From NCBI GenBank assembly GCA_037833965.1, contig AP031351.1:4166501-4230500 (forward strand): 64,000 nucleotides of DNA, given 5' to 3'. The position numbers were made by a program, and so were the translations under genes. Positions 61,890 to 64,000 of this stretch are shown one piece after another. Within the stretch, counting starts at the first letter, position 1; each line of letters opens with the position of its first letter. Source of the stretch: Marchantia polymorpha subsp. ruderalis (lineage: Eukaryota; Streptophyta; Marchantiopsida; Marchantiales; Marchantiaceae). Under the pieces are notes generated by a model, which was given only the letters and a program-made list of their open reading frames with translations, was not told the origin of the DNA and ran no database searches.

Positions 61890-63000
61890 TTGAAATTTAA
61901 TTGTTGATGGATAATAACAACTATAAATTAGTGAACATTCAAAAAAATCAAACTTTGAATGAAAATAAATAGATGTACAAACTTAACTACAATCCAATAG
62001 ATTATTAGAGAAAAGTTTCTAAAGCCATGTTGATCGGTAGAGGTTTTACACAAATGAAAATTATGAATCACAATGAAATTTTTCACTTGTATAAAATATG
62101 TTCCAATTTGAATATCACATAAATTTAGTTATTTCATTTTTTATGAATTTTTGAATAATTAAATCTACATGAGATAACTAATTGGTTTAGAAAATAAATT
62201 TCATTTGAAGTTAATATGTAGATTGTTGAAATCATTATATGGATTGAAACTAAATGCAAGATTTGATGGATTCATAAAAGCACAAGAATTTTTATGGTTT
62301 GTTTATGATCCATGTGTATATATATAAAAAAAAATGTAATATTTAAAATCATTATTTCAGTACTTTACGTGGATGAAATGTGGATTTAAAAAAAAATCAA
62401 TTTGATGTCAATAGATGAATAATCAATTTAAATCTTCATTTAAGATGAAGTTTGTTGATACGTCCAAGAATCTATTAGTGATGGTATATTATAAGTTTTT
62501 AAGAAACAAAAAACTATGATTGAATCAAGTCAAGGCTATTCAACTTGTGTTTGATAAATTTAATATGACACACTCTAAAAAATATTATACTTCTTTAGAG
62601 TGTGTCAAAGAAGATTATAACTCTTCTTTGATAACACACTTCAAACTTTCTTGCAGCTCAATGTACAATTTATGTTATAAGAAAAAGATCTATATCATCA
62701 AATTGCTTTGACAAAATTGTGTATAGCCTTATGTATGTGATGGTATGAAGTGGATTTAACATTTGGTTTAGCTATGGACAAAAGTACATGTTCTTTTCAG
62801 ATCCAAAGTATGTACATTGGAAAGCAATGAACCTTTTCACAAAAAATCTCATCATTATTCATACATATGTTGTAGTTCATCATGTATGAATATTACAAAA
62901 GTAGAACAATCTATAAGATGTTGAAAGTTGTATGTGACATTTTGTCACCGTAATTCAAAAAAAAATGTTTTCATAGTTAGCAAGTACATCAGCGTACATT
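61890..63000 (+). pseudogene. Decayed Ty1/copia pol: reverse transcriptase and start of RNase H
   Basis: Copia RT landmarks appear in order despite stops: NYKLVNIQKN and KLNYNPID (W-L-V-LP-G and KYN-DGS-ERYK positions), LIGRGFTQ and NHNEIF (LVAKGF-Q and DYNEIFSPV), LICRLLKSLYGLK then ARFDGFIKAQEF (SLYGLKQSPR-WY-RFD-F), YVDEM-type DNA at the catalytic YVDD site, VFDKFNMTHSK and THFKLSC (62520-62660), then DPKYVHWKAMN near 62800. That RT-RNase H series is specific to copia elements. It is inactive. Confidence 0.8.
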
Positions 63001-64000
63001 ACATATTTATGAAGCATTGTAAACATCCAATCAATGATTATATATTGAATCATTAATGTATATCTGATATTTTGAGTATTCAAATTCTTCTCTAGATTTA
63101 ATTATTTTCAACACAATAATAAAAAAATTCAATATATTATGTTCACATATCTGGAAAGTATTATACATAATAGAATTATATTTGTATCAATGTACGCTCT
63201 AAAGAAACACATTATCTGTTTTCAATGAAGTAAATATATTGTTAACATCTATATTAAGTCTTGAATATTAAAAAAAAATTGTGACTATTTCTTTTAAAAT
63301 CCTTGAAAATTACTTGGTTCATTTTCTATGAAAATGTTAATAAAAGATACATATTTTAAGCACTGATTGAGGATACTACCTTTTTTTGAATAAATAAATC
63401 TAAAACATCGCTAGTTTGAAATAAAGTCCAAATTACGATTATCGAATGATTGCAAAACTCCAACATCACACGTGAGAAATTAAAAGTATTACCAACATAA
63501 ATAATGATGTAATGTCATGTTCTTATATAATTGGATCCAAAATAGTGTATTAAACAAGGGCATGTGAGATATGGAAATCGCAGTAGTGTTTTATCACACA
63601 TCCGCACATTCAAATATTCATGGATCATACTCAGGTATATTTTTATTAGTCTATAGATTATTGAAATATAGGTGCTATAGTTCTACTAGAGGAAGTGCAC
63701 TATTTCCAAAGGATTTTCAGACAAAATTACACGCAAGAGGACCAGGTCTTGTGAATGGGAAAATTTTCATCATAATTGGATAATTCGATTCTATCGAATG
63801 GTTCAAAATGTAGATTGCTTATCACCGCCTAATTTGAAATTAAATGAAAATACTCACCTGAATTTATGATCATGATACTTCATGCAATTCTGGAGAAAGA
63901 TTTTCCTCCAGATATATTTCTGGGAAATCTATACGAAATGGTATACGAGGCACATGTGAGGCAGAGGCGTAAAAAAGCAGAGTTTTGATGGCTTTTAGGG
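63001..64000. other. AT-rich intergenic end of the window
   Basis: No supported gene. The 70-codon frame at 63571-63783 has no recognisable domain. The final 100 bases become less AT-rich and might begin another gene's flank outside the window. Confidence 0.5.

Noticed and set aside
1..64000. CRISPR arrays, operons, prophage or bacterial systems
   Set aside because: Intron-containing genes and LTR retrotransposons show nuclear plant DNA, and no regularly spaced short repeats were seen.

Overview
The window is nuclear DNA of a land plant, most likely a bryophyte and probably a moss such as a Physcomitrium relative. The species is inferred, not proven. The reasons are: three intron-rich genes with GT-AG introns whose proteins match plant families; LTR retrotransposons with a tRNA-iMet primer site; and moderate-GC gene islands separated by very AT-rich DNA made largely of decayed retroelements.

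Layout: 1-7953 is AT-rich and repeat-bearing, with no supported gene. 7954-14195 is a nested LTR/gypsy locus. A 5.9-kb minus-strand element (8046-13964) has a complete 420-bp 5' LTR, a primer binding site, broken gag and pol, a truncated 3' LTR and a 5-bp target duplication. It sits inside an older LTR of its own family, and a third LTR fragment abuts it. 14196-20400 is an AT desert. 20400-25006 holds the leader and six coding exons of a membrane-anchored alpha/beta hydrolase (385 aa). 25007-29887 is intergenic, with hairpins, a possible DDE-transposase relic and a 33-G run. 29888-36503 encodes an FHA/coiled-coil protein with an SQ/TQ-rich acidic tail (13 coding exons, about 1048 aa). 36504-40100 is intergenic and turns AT-rich. 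41092-53046 encodes a CPSF-A/DDB1/SF3B3-superfamily protein (at least 15 coding exons, about 1370 aa). 53047-64000 is intergenic and then AT-rich. It contains a copia-type primer-site relic, a 3 x 90-bp minisatellite, an old relic of the same gypsy family and a copia pol relic.

All three intact genes are on the plus strand as independent units; nothing indicates a shared pathway. The FHA protein and the CPSF-A paralogue both suggest nuclear roles, while the hydrolase is predicted to be membrane-anchored. Gene models were built by hand from splice consensus, reading frame and remembered plant homologues. Transcript ends and untranslated exons were not determined.
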